From positions 1-29,992 of IMG/VR virus record IMGVR_UViG_3300025759_000452: DNA of 29,992 nt. One strand, 5' to 3'. The position numbers and the translations under genes are program-made. The notes beneath the pieces were generated by a model. That model did not search any database. It was not told where the DNA came from and saw only the letters and a program-made list of their open reading frames with translations. This stretch comes from a virus. Every line of letters begins with the position of its first letter. The stretch's first letter is position 1. Of this stretch, positions 5,506 to 13,255 are shown piece by piece.

Positions 5506-7574
5506 AGAAACGCACTGCACGCTTTTGGCATGACGAGCTAGAAGCGGAAGAAGCCAATTCAGAAACCGTCCAGGGCGGGAAGAAGTGGCGTGAGCGGGCG
5601 AAGAAAGTGGTTGCGCGCTATCGGGACGAACGCAGCAGCGGCACCGCGAAGAAATTAAACATCCTGTGGTCCAACATCGAGACCCTGAAGCCCACGATCT
5701 TCTCGAAGATGCCGGAGCCGGATGTTCGGCGCCGGTTCAAGGATCAAGACCCCGTTGGCCGGACTGGATCGGAGATCCTGGAGCGGGCCTTAGCCTATGT
5801 TCTGGACGACTACGGCGCGGCGCAGGTTTTTGAGGGCGTGCGCGACGATGGCTTGATAGCCGGGCGCGGACAGGCCTGGATCGAGTACGAACCGTACATC
5901 TCCCGAGAACGGCCCGAATTGGTTCCTGGCGAGCCACAGATGGACCCGATGGGCGGCATGGCTATGGACGAGACGGGTCAGCCCGTCATGTCTCCGGATC
6001 AATACATGCTGGGGGATCGCCCCGTAGAGCCCGATGGGGAGGACGACGACGGCCCCTACATCGATGAGAAGGTCGATGAGCGGGTCTATTGCTGTCTGGT
6101 GCCATGGAAATATTTCCGTCACGCGCCGGAGCCGCAGTGGAAGGACGTGTGGTGGGTTGCGCGGGGGCACATGATGACCCGCGAAGACCTGCACGAGAAC
6201 TTCGACGAGTCTTTGGGCAAGGATAAGGTCAAGGCCTTGCCCCTGCAGAAGCACAAGGGGTCGGAAGACAAGGACCGGGGCGCCGCGCTGGTTTGGGAGA
6301 TTTGGGACAAGAAAACCCGCAAGGTTTATTGGGTCCACGACCAGTGGAAAGACCAGATCCTAAAGGACGCGGAAGATCCGCTGAATCTGGAGCAGTTTTT
6401 CCCGTGCCCGGAGCCTTACACGCCGATCCGCACGACGGACGATTGGACGCCGATTCCGGAATACACGCTGTATCAGGATCAGGCGGAAGAGATCGACAAC
6501 ATCTCCGCGCGCATTGCCACGATGGTCAAGGCGGTGCGTCCGCGCGGTGGTTACGCGAAGGACATGGAGGGTGTGGCAAACATCCTTCAGGGCGATGACC
6601 TGGACTTGGTGCCAATCGACAATTTCGAGCGGTTTGCCGAGAAGGGCGGGTTGAACGGCGGCGTGATGTGGCTGCCGCTGGACATGCTCTCGAATGTGAT
6701 CGCGGCGTTGTACGAGGCGCGCAATCAGTCCAAGCAAGAACTCTACGAAGTCACGGGCCTGTCTGATCTGGTTCGGGGATCAACGAAGGCGAGCGAGACC
6801 GCCACGGCCCAGCAGTTGAAGGGCAATTATGGCTCGATGCGGATGCAGCCGCGCCAGGTTCCTTTTGCGCGGTTTGTGCGGGACGTGCTGCGGATCATGG
6901 CGGAAGTGATTGCTGAGCATTATTCGCCGGAGACGTTGCAGCGGATGACCGGCATGGAGGCTTCGCCGGAAGTCATGGAGATGCTGCGGTCTGACAAGTT
7001 GCGGGGTTATCGCATTGACGTGGAGACGGATGCGACGGTTGCCCCTGACCAGCAAGCCGAGAAGGAATCTATGGTCGAATTCGTTTCGTCCATCACCCAA
7101 TACATGCAGGGCATCGGCCCTGTCGTGCAGGCTTCTCCACCGATGGCAAAGCCGTTGATGGAAATCCTGAAAATGGTCACGCGCCAGTTCAAGGCCGGCC
7201 GCCCGGTGGAAGACGCGCTGGACGAAGCGGCGGATCAGGTCATGCAGATCGTGTCCCAGCCGCAACCCGATCCGGGTCAAGCGGAAGCCCAAGCCGAGAT
7301 GCAGAAGGCCCAAGCCCAAGCGCAGATGGACATGCAGCGGGCGCAACTGCAAGCACAGACCGATCTTCATCGGGAACAAATCAAGGCCGACGTGGCGCGG
7401 GAGAAGGCGCAACGGGAAGCCCAGACGGACATGGAAAGGGCGCAACTTGACCGCCAAACCGAAATCGACAAGGCCAGAATCGGAGCCGAAGTCGATATCA
7501 CCAAGGCCGAAATCCATAGTCGGTCTGCTGAACGGGAGGCCGCTCTACGCGACCGGCGAAATGTTGATGGTTGA
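5502..7574 (+). CDS. Portal protein
   Basis: 690 aa from TTG 5502, which overlaps the terminase stop (TTGA). An in-frame ATG at 5433 would add 23 residues over the terminase C-terminus and looks less natural. The N-terminal region (RYRDERSSGTAKKLNILWSN) and the following LKPTIFSKMPEP stretch are characteristic of large podovirus portals, as is the later ARIATMVKAVRPRGGYAKD helix. The dodecameric portal occupies one capsid vertex and passes DNA. The last 110 residues are a long Q/A/E/K-rich coiled coil (AQAEMQKAQAQAQMDMQRAQ and onward), corresponding to the barrel/crown of P22-like portals. An acidic loop (EPDGEDDDGPYIDEK) sits mid-protein. Confidence 0.92.
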   Translation: MKKRTARFWHDELEAEEANSETVQGGKKWRERAKKVVARYRDERSSGTAKKLNILWSNIETLKPTIFSKMPEPDVRRRFKDQDPVGRTGSEILERALAYVLDDYGAAQVFEGVRDDGLIAGRGQAWIEYEPYISRERPELVPGEPQMDPMGGMAMDETGQPVMSPDQYMLGDRPVEPDGEDDDGPYIDEKVDERVYCCLVPWKYFRHAPEPQWKDVWWVARGHMMTREDLHENFDESLGKDKVKALPLQKHKGSEDKDRGAALVWEIWDKKTRKVYWVHDQWKDQILKDAEDPLNLEQFFPCPEPYTPIRTTDDWTPIPEYTLYQDQAEEIDNISARIATMVKAVRPRGGYAKDMEGVANILQGDDLDLVPIDNFERFAEKGGLNGGVMWLPLDMLSNVIAALYEARNQSKQELYEVTGLSDLVRGSTKASETATAQQLKGNYGSMRMQPRQVPFARFVRDVLRIMAEVIAEHYSPETLQRMTGMEASPEVMEMLRSDKLRGYRIDVETDATVAPDQQAEKESMVEFVSSITQYMQGIGPVVQASPPMAKPLMEILKMVTRQFKAGRPVEDALDEAADQVMQIVSQPQPDPGQAEAQAEMQKAQAQAQMDMQRAQLQAQTDLHREQIKADVAREKAQREAQTDMERAQLDRQTEIDKARIGAEVDITKAEIHSRSAEREAALRDRRNVDG

Positions 7575-7620
7575 TGGAGGGTTTGTTGGGACCATCAAGC
7601 CAACGGGACGGAACTTCTGA
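7561..7620 (+). CDS. Possible 19-aa leader peptide ORF
   Basis: ATG 7561 opens a 19-codon frame (MLMVDGGFVGTIKPTGRNF) that begins inside the portal's last codons and ends with TGA overlapping the ATG of the next gene (TGATG). That junction is the same coupling seen at many real gene pairs here. No strong Shine-Dalgarno precedes it, and it is too short to judge by composition. It may be a translational-coupling leader or chance. Confidence 0.3.
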   Translation: MLMVDGGFVGTIKPTGRNF

Positions 7621-7964
7621 TGGCTCGATACATTTGGCGCGACGGTGAGATCATCGAGATACCGAAGGACTATACGCCGCCGCCCCGCAAAGGCCCCTAC
7701 ATCATATCGGACAACCACGAACCGTTTCGGTCGATGGTTGACGGGCTTTGGTACGATTCCAAAAGTTCGTACCGGAAAAGCCTGAAGGCCAAGGGCATGG
7801 TCGAGATGGGCAATGAAATGCCCCGGCAACGCGAATATGAGCCCCAGAACGTGGGGCAGGACATCAAGGACGCCATTGAACAGGTCCGGGCCGGCAAGGG
7901 CGCCATCGGGACCGACAAGGATGCGTTGGCGGCGTCAATCAGCACAGGAAGAACGAAGGCATGA
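7620..7964 (+). CDS. Conserved virion-cluster protein between portal and scaffold, 114 aa
   Basis: ATG 7620 overlaps an upstream TGA, and the end overlaps the scaffold start (ATGA). The section GPYIISDNHEPFRSMVDGLWYDSKSSYRK with LKAKGMVEMGNE downstream resembles a small protein often found next to portal genes in podoviruses, with a pattern of SDxxxPxxSMxDGxxYDSKSxY. No enzymatic motif, membrane segment or signal peptide is visible. Its fixed position suggests a head-assembly accessory, but no function is demonstrated for this family to my knowledge. Confidence 0.72.
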   Translation: MARYIWRDGEIIEIPKDYTPPPRKGPYIISDNHEPFRSMVDGLWYDSKSSYRKSLKAKGMVEMGNEMPRQREYEPQNVGQDIKDAIEQVRAGKGAIGTDKDALAASISTGRTKA

Positions 7965-8914
7965 TGGACAAGGACATTCCCGACGAGATTGAAGACACCG
8001 AAGATGCCGTTGAAGACGAGGGCAAGAGCCTTCGGGACGCCATCGAGGATGCGGCCGGCGGGGAACAGGATGCCGCTCCGGTAGAGGTCGAGGAAGTCGA
8101 GGAAGTTGAAGAGATTGCGCCGCCGGAGCATTGGTCGCAACTGGACAAGGACGCATTCAATGACCTGCCGCCGGATGTTCGGAAACTGTATCTGGACAAG
8201 GCGACGAGCCTGGAAAAAGGCTACAACGAGAAATTCGAGCAGATCGCGGACTGGCAGAAAGAAAAGGCCGCGCTCGATGAAGTTTTTGCACCACTGGCAA
8301 GCGAGTTGTCTCTCCACGGCATGGACCGGGCCGATGTGTTGCGCCGATTGGTCGGCGCGCACACGTACCTGAGTCGCGATCCCGAGGGGGCCTTGCGCTG
8401 GCTGGCGCAGCAATATGGGGCAGACTATCTTCTGGCCGGCGATGAGCCGGACCCGTTCGATACTCCGGACCCGAGAGTACAAACCCTCACCCAAGAAATT
8501 GCACAGCTAAAGCAGCAACTTCAGGGGTTCCAAGGGCAGTATCAGACCACGCAGGAAGCGGCTTTGTCGCAGCAGATCCAGGCGTTTCAGACCGCCACGG
8601 ATGAGCAGGGCAAGCCCAAATACCCCTATTTCACGGACGTTCGCACGCAGATGGGTCAGTTGATCCAGGCTGGCGCGGCGCAGTCGTTGGAACAGGCCTA
8701 CGAAATGGCCGTTTGGAGCAACCCCGATGTTCGGGGCCGGCTCATGCAGGCGGACCAGCAGAAGGCCAACCAAGCGGCTGAGGCCAAGCGCCGCCAGGAG
8801 GCAGAAAAGGCCCGCAAGGCTTCTGCCGCGCGAACGGCGGGATCGGGGCGCGCCGGGTCTGGTAAGGCTGGGAGCATCCGGGAGGCTGTCGAACAGGCTG
8901 TGCGTGGAGCATAA
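7961..8914 (+). CDS. Capsid scaffolding protein
   Basis: 317 aa; ATG 7961 overlaps the previous TGA (ATG 7964 is an alternative). The amino end is extremely acidic (DEIEDTEDAVEDEG, then an EVEEVEEVEE run). A helical core follows with PEHWSQLDKDAFNDLPPDVR, a Q-rich coiled coil around residues 170-200, and a basic, A/K/R-rich tail (RRQEAEKARKASAARTAGSG). Acidic-then-coiled-then-basic architecture directly upstream of the coat gene is the signature of podoviral scaffolds. The basic tail would bind coat protein, and the scaffold leaves the prohead before DNA packaging. No protease motif is seen, so exit rather than self-cleavage is expected. Confidence 0.82.
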   Translation: MMDKDIPDEIEDTEDAVEDEGKSLRDAIEDAAGGEQDAAPVEVEEVEEVEEIAPPEHWSQLDKDAFNDLPPDVRKLYLDKATSLEKGYNEKFEQIADWQKEKAALDEVFAPLASELSLHGMDRADVLRRLVGAHTYLSRDPEGALRWLAQQYGADYLLAGDEPDPFDTPDPRVQTLTQEIAQLKQQLQGFQGQYQTTQEAALSQQIQAFQTATDEQGKPKYPYFTDVRTQMGQLIQAGAAQSLEQAYEMAVWSNPDVRGRLMQADQQKANQAAEAKRRQEAEKARKASAARTAGSGRAGSGKAGSIREAVEQAVRGA

Positions 8915-8925
8915 GGAGCTAGGAA

Positions 8926-9894
8926 ATGGCATCTCCGAATCTTTCGGAAATCGTCACGACCACGCACCGCAATCGGTCGGAAACCCTTGCGGACAACGTG
9001 ACGAACCATGTCCCGCTGCTTCGGTATTTGAAGAAGCGGGGAAACATTTCGCTGAAATCCGGCGGCCGCACCCTGGTGCATGAACTGGATTACGCGGAGA
9101 ACGCAACCTTCCAGTGGTACGACGGCTACGAAGTGCTGGACGTTTCGGCGTCTGACGTGCTGAGTGCCGCCGAATTCAACTGGAAACAGGCCGCCGTCAA
9201 CGTGACCATCTCCGGTAAGGAGATGCGCATGAACAGCGGCGACGATGAGATCATCGACCTGTTGGAATCGCGCATCAAGAACGCGGACCGGACGATGATG
9301 AACAATGTGGCAACCGGCATCGCCTCGGACGGCACCGGCTCCAGCGGCAAGCAGATCGGTGGTCTGCAGTTGCTGGTTCCCGATGACCCGTCCACTGGCA
9401 CCGCTGGCGGCATCAACCGGGCTAACTATTCGTTCTGGCAGAGTCAAGTCTATGATGCGACTTCGGACGGCGGCGACACCACGTCCGCGACGAACATCCA
9501 GGGCTACATGAACGCGCTGTGGATTCAGTGCGTGCGCAATGCGGACGCCCCGGATCTGATCGTGGCCGGCTCGGACAAGTTCCAGTATTTCTGGAACAGC
9601 CTGCAGACGATTCAGCGCATTACCGGCGCAGACGAAGGGTCGTCCGGCTTCCGCACCCTGACCTACTACGGTCCGGGTGGTTCTGCCGATGTTGTCTATG
9701 ACAGCACGATCAACGCCGACCGCATGTACTTCCTGAATACCGAATACATCAAGTTCTGTGTCCACCGTGAGGCGAACTTCGCCCCGCTGGAGGACAAGTC
9801 TTCGGTGAATCAAGATGCGATGGTCAAGCCGATCATCTTCATGGGCAACCTCACCATGTCCAACGCCGCCCGTCAGGGCGTTTTGAAGGAGTAG
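8926..9894 (+). CDS. Major capsid protein
   Basis: 322 aa from ATG 8926 with AGGAG about 9 bases upstream. The start ASPNLSEIVTTTHRNRSETL is typical of unprocessed podoviral coats. Mid-protein features include a Gly-rich loop (GIASDGTGSSGKQIGGLQLL) and the DLIVAGSDKFQYFWNSLQTI / FLNTEYIKFCVHREANFAPL regions seen in HK97-fold coats of this phage type. Position after the scaffold and before a decoration-like protein fits. It forms the icosahedral shell. No prohead-protease site or N-terminal delta domain is apparent, consistent with a separate scaffold. The exact coat family was not determined. Confidence 0.88.
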   Translation: MASPNLSEIVTTTHRNRSETLADNVTNHVPLLRYLKKRGNISLKSGGRTLVHELDYAENATFQWYDGYEVLDVSASDVLSAAEFNWKQAAVNVTISGKEMRMNSGDDEIIDLLESRIKNADRTMMNNVATGIASDGTGSSGKQIGGLQLLVPDDPSTGTAGGINRANYSFWQSQVYDATSDGGDTTSATNIQGYMNALWIQCVRNADAPDLIVAGSDKFQYFWNSLQTIQRITGADEGSSGFRTLTYYGPGGSADVVYDSTINADRMYFLNTEYIKFCVHREANFAPLEDKSSVNQDAMVKPIIFMGNLTMSNAARQGVLKE

Positions 9895-9899
9895 CGATC

Positions 9900-10397
9900 A
9901 TGGCTTTTCTGACCAATGGCATCATCGGCGCTGACCTGACCGCCACTCCGGCGGGCACGGGCACGTCGAGCGACGAGGGCAATGAATTCGCCCTTGGGAC
10001 TCGTGCCGAAACCAACGATGGCGGCATTGCCGTCTATGTCCATGCTGCGGGGGCCATCGATCAATACGATTTCGTGTCGATTGATGAGAACTTCGAGGCG
10101 ACCGCGCTTGCCGATGCTGGCGGTGCGGCCGGACACATGGTGGGTGTGGCTCAGGTGGCTTTGGCCGATAACGATTTCGGCTGGGTCCACATTGAGGGCA
10201 CCAACATCAAGGGCAACGTGAAGGCGTCTTGTGCCGCCGACACCGAAGAGCTGTGGACCAATGCCACCGCAGGTCACGTCGATGACGCGACTTCGGCCGG
10301 CGCGGTTCGCCTTGTAGGTGTTGTCGTCGTGGCTGCGGCCGCCGGCAATGACACCAACAAGGAAATCATCATGCGGAACGCCCGATTCCAATCGTAA
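9900..10397 (+). CDS. Putative capsid decoration/stabilisation protein
   Basis: 165 aa, 5 bases after the coat stop. The sequence is rich in beta-prone, Ala/Gly/Val segments (GIAVYVHAAGAIDQYDFVSI; AGHMVGVAQVALADNDFGWV; AVRLVGVVVVAAAAG) with few charges. This resembles head-decoration/DUF2190-type proteins, in which a short beta-barrel binds the outer capsid. Position immediately after the coat gene supports that reading. A 7-bp hairpin follows its stop. It could alternatively be a head-fibre base. Confidence 0.6.
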   Translation: MAFLTNGIIGADLTATPAGTGTSSDEGNEFALGTRAETNDGGIAVYVHAAGAIDQYDFVSIDENFEATALADAGGAAGHMVGVAQVALADNDFGWVHIEGTNIKGNVKASCAADTEELWTNATAGHVDDATSAGAVRLVGVVVVAAAAGNDTNKEIIMRNARFQS

Positions 10398-10406
10398 GCG
10401 TTCCAG

Positions 10407-10424
10407 GCGTCTCGAAAGAGACGC
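10407..10424 (+). promoter_or_regulatory. Perfect GNRA-capped hairpin after the capsid genes
   Basis: GCGTCTC (10407-10413) and GAGACGC (10418-10424) form a perfect 7-bp stem closed by a GAAA tetraloop, 10 bases after the decoration gene stop. No U-tract follows, so it is not a classical intrinsic terminator. A transcript-stabilising or partial-termination role that keeps coat and decoration mRNA abundant relative to downstream genes is plausible. Confidence 0.45.
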
Positions 10425-10444
10425 GCAACCCTGTCCCGGACGCG

Positions 10445-11188
10445 GTGCTTCGGCATCACGTCCGGGGCGCTCTTTCGCGGGATCTCCCTGAAATCACGGG
10501 GGAGTGTTCACCGCATGAACGCACCATGATCATTTGCGGGTCTGGCCCGTCGATTGATCTGGTGGACCCTGCCGAGGGCGATGTTTTCGCGTTGGGCGGG
10601 GCGCATGATTATCTGATTTCCAGGGGCATTGTTCCGGTCGGCTGGATCAACGCGGACCCGCTGCCGTGGGTCGCGCAATATATCCAGAATCCTCATCCGG
10701 ACGTGACCTATTTGCTGGCGTCTCACTCGCACAGGTTTCTTTTCGAGGCGCTTGAAGGCCATCGGGTGGTGCTCTGGCATAACAATTGCGGAGCGGGAAC
10801 CGAACGTGTTGTCGCGGAAACGCGAAATCACATGACCGGGGCTGTTCGGTTGATGGTTTCTGGTGGTCCCACGGGGGCAACGCGCGCGCCGTTCCTTGGC
10901 GATGCGATGGGGTACAGGAAATTTATTCTGTGCGGGATCGACGGCAACGGCGGCCACAAGGCGCAGGGGTTACGCACCCGCGAATCCGTGAGTCTGACGG
11001 TTGACGGGCGTGAGTGGGAAGTCCCGCTGAATTTTGTGAAGCAGGCGATGGCGTTCGAGACGATTGCGCGGGAGTTCCCGGAATGGAGTTTCGAGGTCAA
11101 GGGTGACAGCTTCACATCTGCCGTTTTTAGAGCAACCCGAGAGGGTGCGGGCCAACGTCGCGGCGAATGTGCGGCGGGGGTTGCCTGA
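10445..11188 (+). CDS. DUF115/MptE-like protein, first of a tandem pair
   Basis: 247 aa from GTG 10445. The motif MIICGSGPSIDL starts a Rossmann-like domain of the DUF115/6-hydroxymethylpterin pyrophosphokinase MptE-like or GT29-like type. Typical elements follow: DVFALGGAHDYLISRGIVPV (the A.N.A...L...GI.P pattern), TYLLASHSH, a GGPTGATRAPFLGDAMGYRK block and FILCGIDGNGG. The N-terminal RHHVRGALSRDLPE matches the RANVAANVRRGLPE of the next protein, which supports the GTG start. An alternative ATG 10526 is overlapped by a four-codon ORF (10515-10529) that has a strong GGGGGAG signal. The substrate is unknown; related phage proteins lie among head genes. It overlaps the next gene by 86 bases. 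Confidence 0.7.
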   Translation: MLRHHVRGALSRDLPEITGECSPHERTMIICGSGPSIDLVDPAEGDVFALGGAHDYLISRGIVPVGWINADPLPWVAQYIQNPHPDVTYLLASHSHRFLFEALEGHRVVLWHNNCGAGTERVVAETRNHMTGAVRLMVSGGPTGATRAPFLGDAMGYRKFILCGIDGNGGHKAQGLRTRESVSLTVDGREWEVPLNFVKQAMAFETIAREFPEWSFEVKGDSFTSAVFRATREGAGQRRGECAAGVA

Positions 11189-11819
11189 GCCAGGGCCGGC
11201 GAAGGGTGTTGTCAATCTCTGCGGTGGAGGGTGGTCCCTTGACCCGTCTAAACTGCGGGGACGCAAACAAATTTGCGCCATCAATCAGGCGCACGATCAT
11301 CTGATCGAACATGGCGTCATGCCGCACTGGTGCGTAACGGTGGACCCGCACGAGCGAGTCCCCGATATGATCACCCCGAGAAGGGGCGTGACGTATTTTG
11401 TCGCGTCACAGTGCGACCCGGCCTTGTTCGACAAGTTGGACGGGTTTGATGTTCGGATCTTCCATATCACGAACAGCGTCCCGATTGACGATCTTGTGAG
11501 ATCGCCGCTCCGAGTTGCAGGCGGCACGTCCAGCATCGCCAGGGCGCTTGCGCTGCACTGGCATCGCGGATGCACGGTCTTCCATATGTGGGGTTTTGAT
11601 TGTTGCGGTGATCATGCCTATGTTCACCGCGTGAACGCAGGCCCCGACCGCATCCCGGTGGAGATTCTGGGCAAGGAGTACATGACGACGCCCAGCCTGC
11701 TCCGGCAGGCGCGGGCGTTCTTCCAGCAACTCAAAGACATGAAGGCAATCCGGCCGCCGAAGGTTATCGTCCATGGAGACGGCCTGATCGCGGCACTAAT
11801 GAGGCATCATGGAAACTGA
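11103..11819 (+). CDS. DUF115/MptE-like protein, second of a tandem pair
   Basis: 238 aa from GTG 11103, chosen because GAGGT lies 5 bases upstream; TTG 11064 would extend it without a visible signal. The same plan as the previous gene is present: N-terminal RVRANVAANVRRGLPEPG, then VVNLCGGGWSLD, ICAINQAHDHLIEHGVMPHW, YFVASQCDPALFD, VAGGTSSIARALALHWHRGC and FHMWGFDCCGDHAY. It has diverged well beyond recent duplication, sharing motifs rather than runs. The fold suggests nucleotide or nucleotide-sugar binding. Being within the virion operon, it may act on the particle or DNA, but no reaction is established. Long overlap with the upstream gene. Confidence 0.7.
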   Translation: MTASHLPFLEQPERVRANVAANVRRGLPEPGPAKGVVNLCGGGWSLDPSKLRGRKQICAINQAHDHLIEHGVMPHWCVTVDPHERVPDMITPRRGVTYFVASQCDPALFDKLDGFDVRIFHITNSVPIDDLVRSPLRVAGGTSSIARALALHWHRGCTVFHMWGFDCCGDHAYVHRVNAGPDRIPVEILGKEYMTTPSLLRQARAFFQQLKDMKAIRPPKVIVHGDGLIAALMRHHGN

Positions 11820-12378
11820 CGAACAGTATTGGGTGGCCGTTGCGCAGGATCAGCGCGACACCGCCAAGGCTCTTTTCTTCTACAAGACCGTCATCAACAA
11901 GGGCGCCACGGACCGGGAAGGCCACGTTGTCACCAGTGAGCAGGAATGGGTGAAGATCATTGTTCCTGGGGACGACAAGTCCGAAGTGGTTCGCCGCGTG
12001 AGTGATGAGGACCGCAGCCGATGGCCGGAGGGGTACGCCCGCTTCGCCGCCAAACGGGATCAGGATAAGATCGAGGGCACCCGGATTCGGGAATGGCCCT
12101 ACCTGACGCGGGATTGGGTGGCGAAGCTGGAATTTCTGAAGGTCCACACCGTGGAAGAGGTCGCGAACGCCTCCGACACTCTTTTGGAGAAGTTGGGGCC
12201 GGGGGCGCGCGATCTGAAGGCGCGGGCGGCTGACTTCCTTCGACCGGCGGACAAAAACGAGCAGGCGTGGCGGCAGGAAAAGAAAGACCTGCAACGCCAG
12301 ATCGACCAATTGAAGGGCCTTTTGAACCAACCGGATGCGCCCAAGAAACGCGGCCGGCCAAAAAAGGATGCGGCATGA
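11809..12378 (+). CDS. Virion-cluster protein with HhH-like region and AT-hook-like tail
   Basis: 189 aa; ATG 11809 overlaps the preceding stop by 11 bases. The middle (YLTRDWVAKLEFLKVHTVEE then VANASDTLLEKLGPGARDLK) follows the layout of helix-hairpin-helix-like repeats in a protein often placed between coat and adaptor genes in alphaproteobacterial podoviruses. A coiled helix (QEKKDLQRQIDQLKGLL) and the basic tail PKKRGRPKKDAA follow; the last is an AT-hook-like GRP core. These features point to DNA or scaffold contact inside the head. Function not established. Confidence 0.65.
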   Translation: METDEQYWVAVAQDQRDTAKALFFYKTVINKGATDREGHVVTSEQEWVKIIVPGDDKSEVVRRVSDEDRSRWPEGYARFAAKRDQDKIEGTRIREWPYLTRDWVAKLEFLKVHTVEEVANASDTLLEKLGPGARDLKARAADFLRPADKNEQAWRQEKKDLQRQIDQLKGLLNQPDAPKKRGRPKKDAA

Positions 12379-12542
12379 CTGAGACTGCGAAAGAGAAGGT
12401 GGACCGTTTCGCCGCCAACCTCGTTGCCGAATTGCAGCAGGATGGATTCATCGCGGCAGACGAAGGAGTCCGGATCAGCATCGAGCGACGGCCCGACGAA
12501 GACAAGCCGCGCACGGGTGGCGAAATCCTGGCGTCGATCTGA
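12375..12542 (+). CDS. Small hypothetical protein, 55 aa
   Basis: ATG 12375 overlaps the upstream TGA (ATGA), and its TGA overlaps the next ATG (TGATG), so it is embedded in the translational chain. The sequence (TETAKEKVDRFAANLVAELQ, then DGFIAADEGVRISIERRPDE) predicts a helix followed by strands, with many charged residues. No motif recognised. A longer frame upstream (from 12267) lies wholly over the previous gene and is not needed. Confidence 0.68.
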   Translation: MTETAKEKVDRFAANLVAELQQDGFIAADEGVRISIERRPDEDKPRTGGEILASI

Positions 12543-13255
12543 TGGCAACGCTTCTCAGCCTTTGTGAAGACGTGTCCGATCTGGTCTCATTGGAACGCCC
12601 CACGGCGATAGTGGGGTCCACGAACCAGACCGCGCGCCGGCTGCTTCAGGTGGTCCGGGAGACGTGCGAGGAACTGAAGGACCGTTACGAATGGCCCAAG
12701 TTGGTGCGCGAGCATGAGATCACCACGGCGAATGGCACGGCGTCCTATGCCTTGCCGAGCGATTACGACCGCTACATCAACGACACCGCGTGGGACCAGA
12801 GCAACTATTGGCGGATGCGGGGTTCGCTGACGCCGGAACAGTGGCAGTTCTACCAAAACGCCATCGTCTCTCTGCCGGCCAATCGAAAGCGGTTCCGGGT
12901 CAAGTATGATTCGGACAATTCGGCTTTGCGCATTTTCATCGACCCGACCCCGACCGGGGTCGAGACACTGGTCATTGAATACATCAGCAATCAATGGTGC
13001 GAATCGTCCGGTGGGACGGGTCAGGCGGATTGGGCGGCAGACACGGACGTGCCACGAGTACCGGACGAACTTATCCGGTTGGGCGCACGCTGGCGCATGT
13101 TGCGCATCGGGGGGTTTAGCTATGCCGACGAGCGGGCGGACTATGACAGCCGGGTCAATCAACTGATTTCGCATTCGGCGCCGGGAACGACGATCAATGT
13201 CGGCACTCGCCCGGACTATTTCTACAACCTGCCCGAGGGGAACATCGCGATCTGA
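12542..13255 (+). CDS. Head-tail adaptor / tail accessory protein
   Basis: 237 aa, with TGATG starts and stops shared with both neighbours. The N-terminal helix region (RRLLQVVRETCEELKDRYEW) followed by PKLVREHEI, TASYALPSDYDRYIN and GSLTPEQWQFYQN is the hallmark of podoviral adaptors of the P22 gp4/T7 gp11 kind. A strand-rich section follows (RFRVKYDSDNSALRIFIDPT, LVIEYISNQWC), then PDELIRLGARWRM. Such proteins form a ring below the portal to which the nozzle binds. Position directly before the nozzle gene fits. Confidence 0.85.
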   Translation: MATLLSLCEDVSDLVSLERPTAIVGSTNQTARRLLQVVRETCEELKDRYEWPKLVREHEITTANGTASYALPSDYDRYINDTAWDQSNYWRMRGSLTPEQWQFYQNAIVSLPANRKRFRVKYDSDNSALRIFIDPTPTGVETLVIEYISNQWCESSGGTGQADWAADTDVPRVPDELIRLGARWRMLRIGGFSYADERADYDSRVNQLISHSAPGTTINVGTRPDYFYNLPEGNIAI

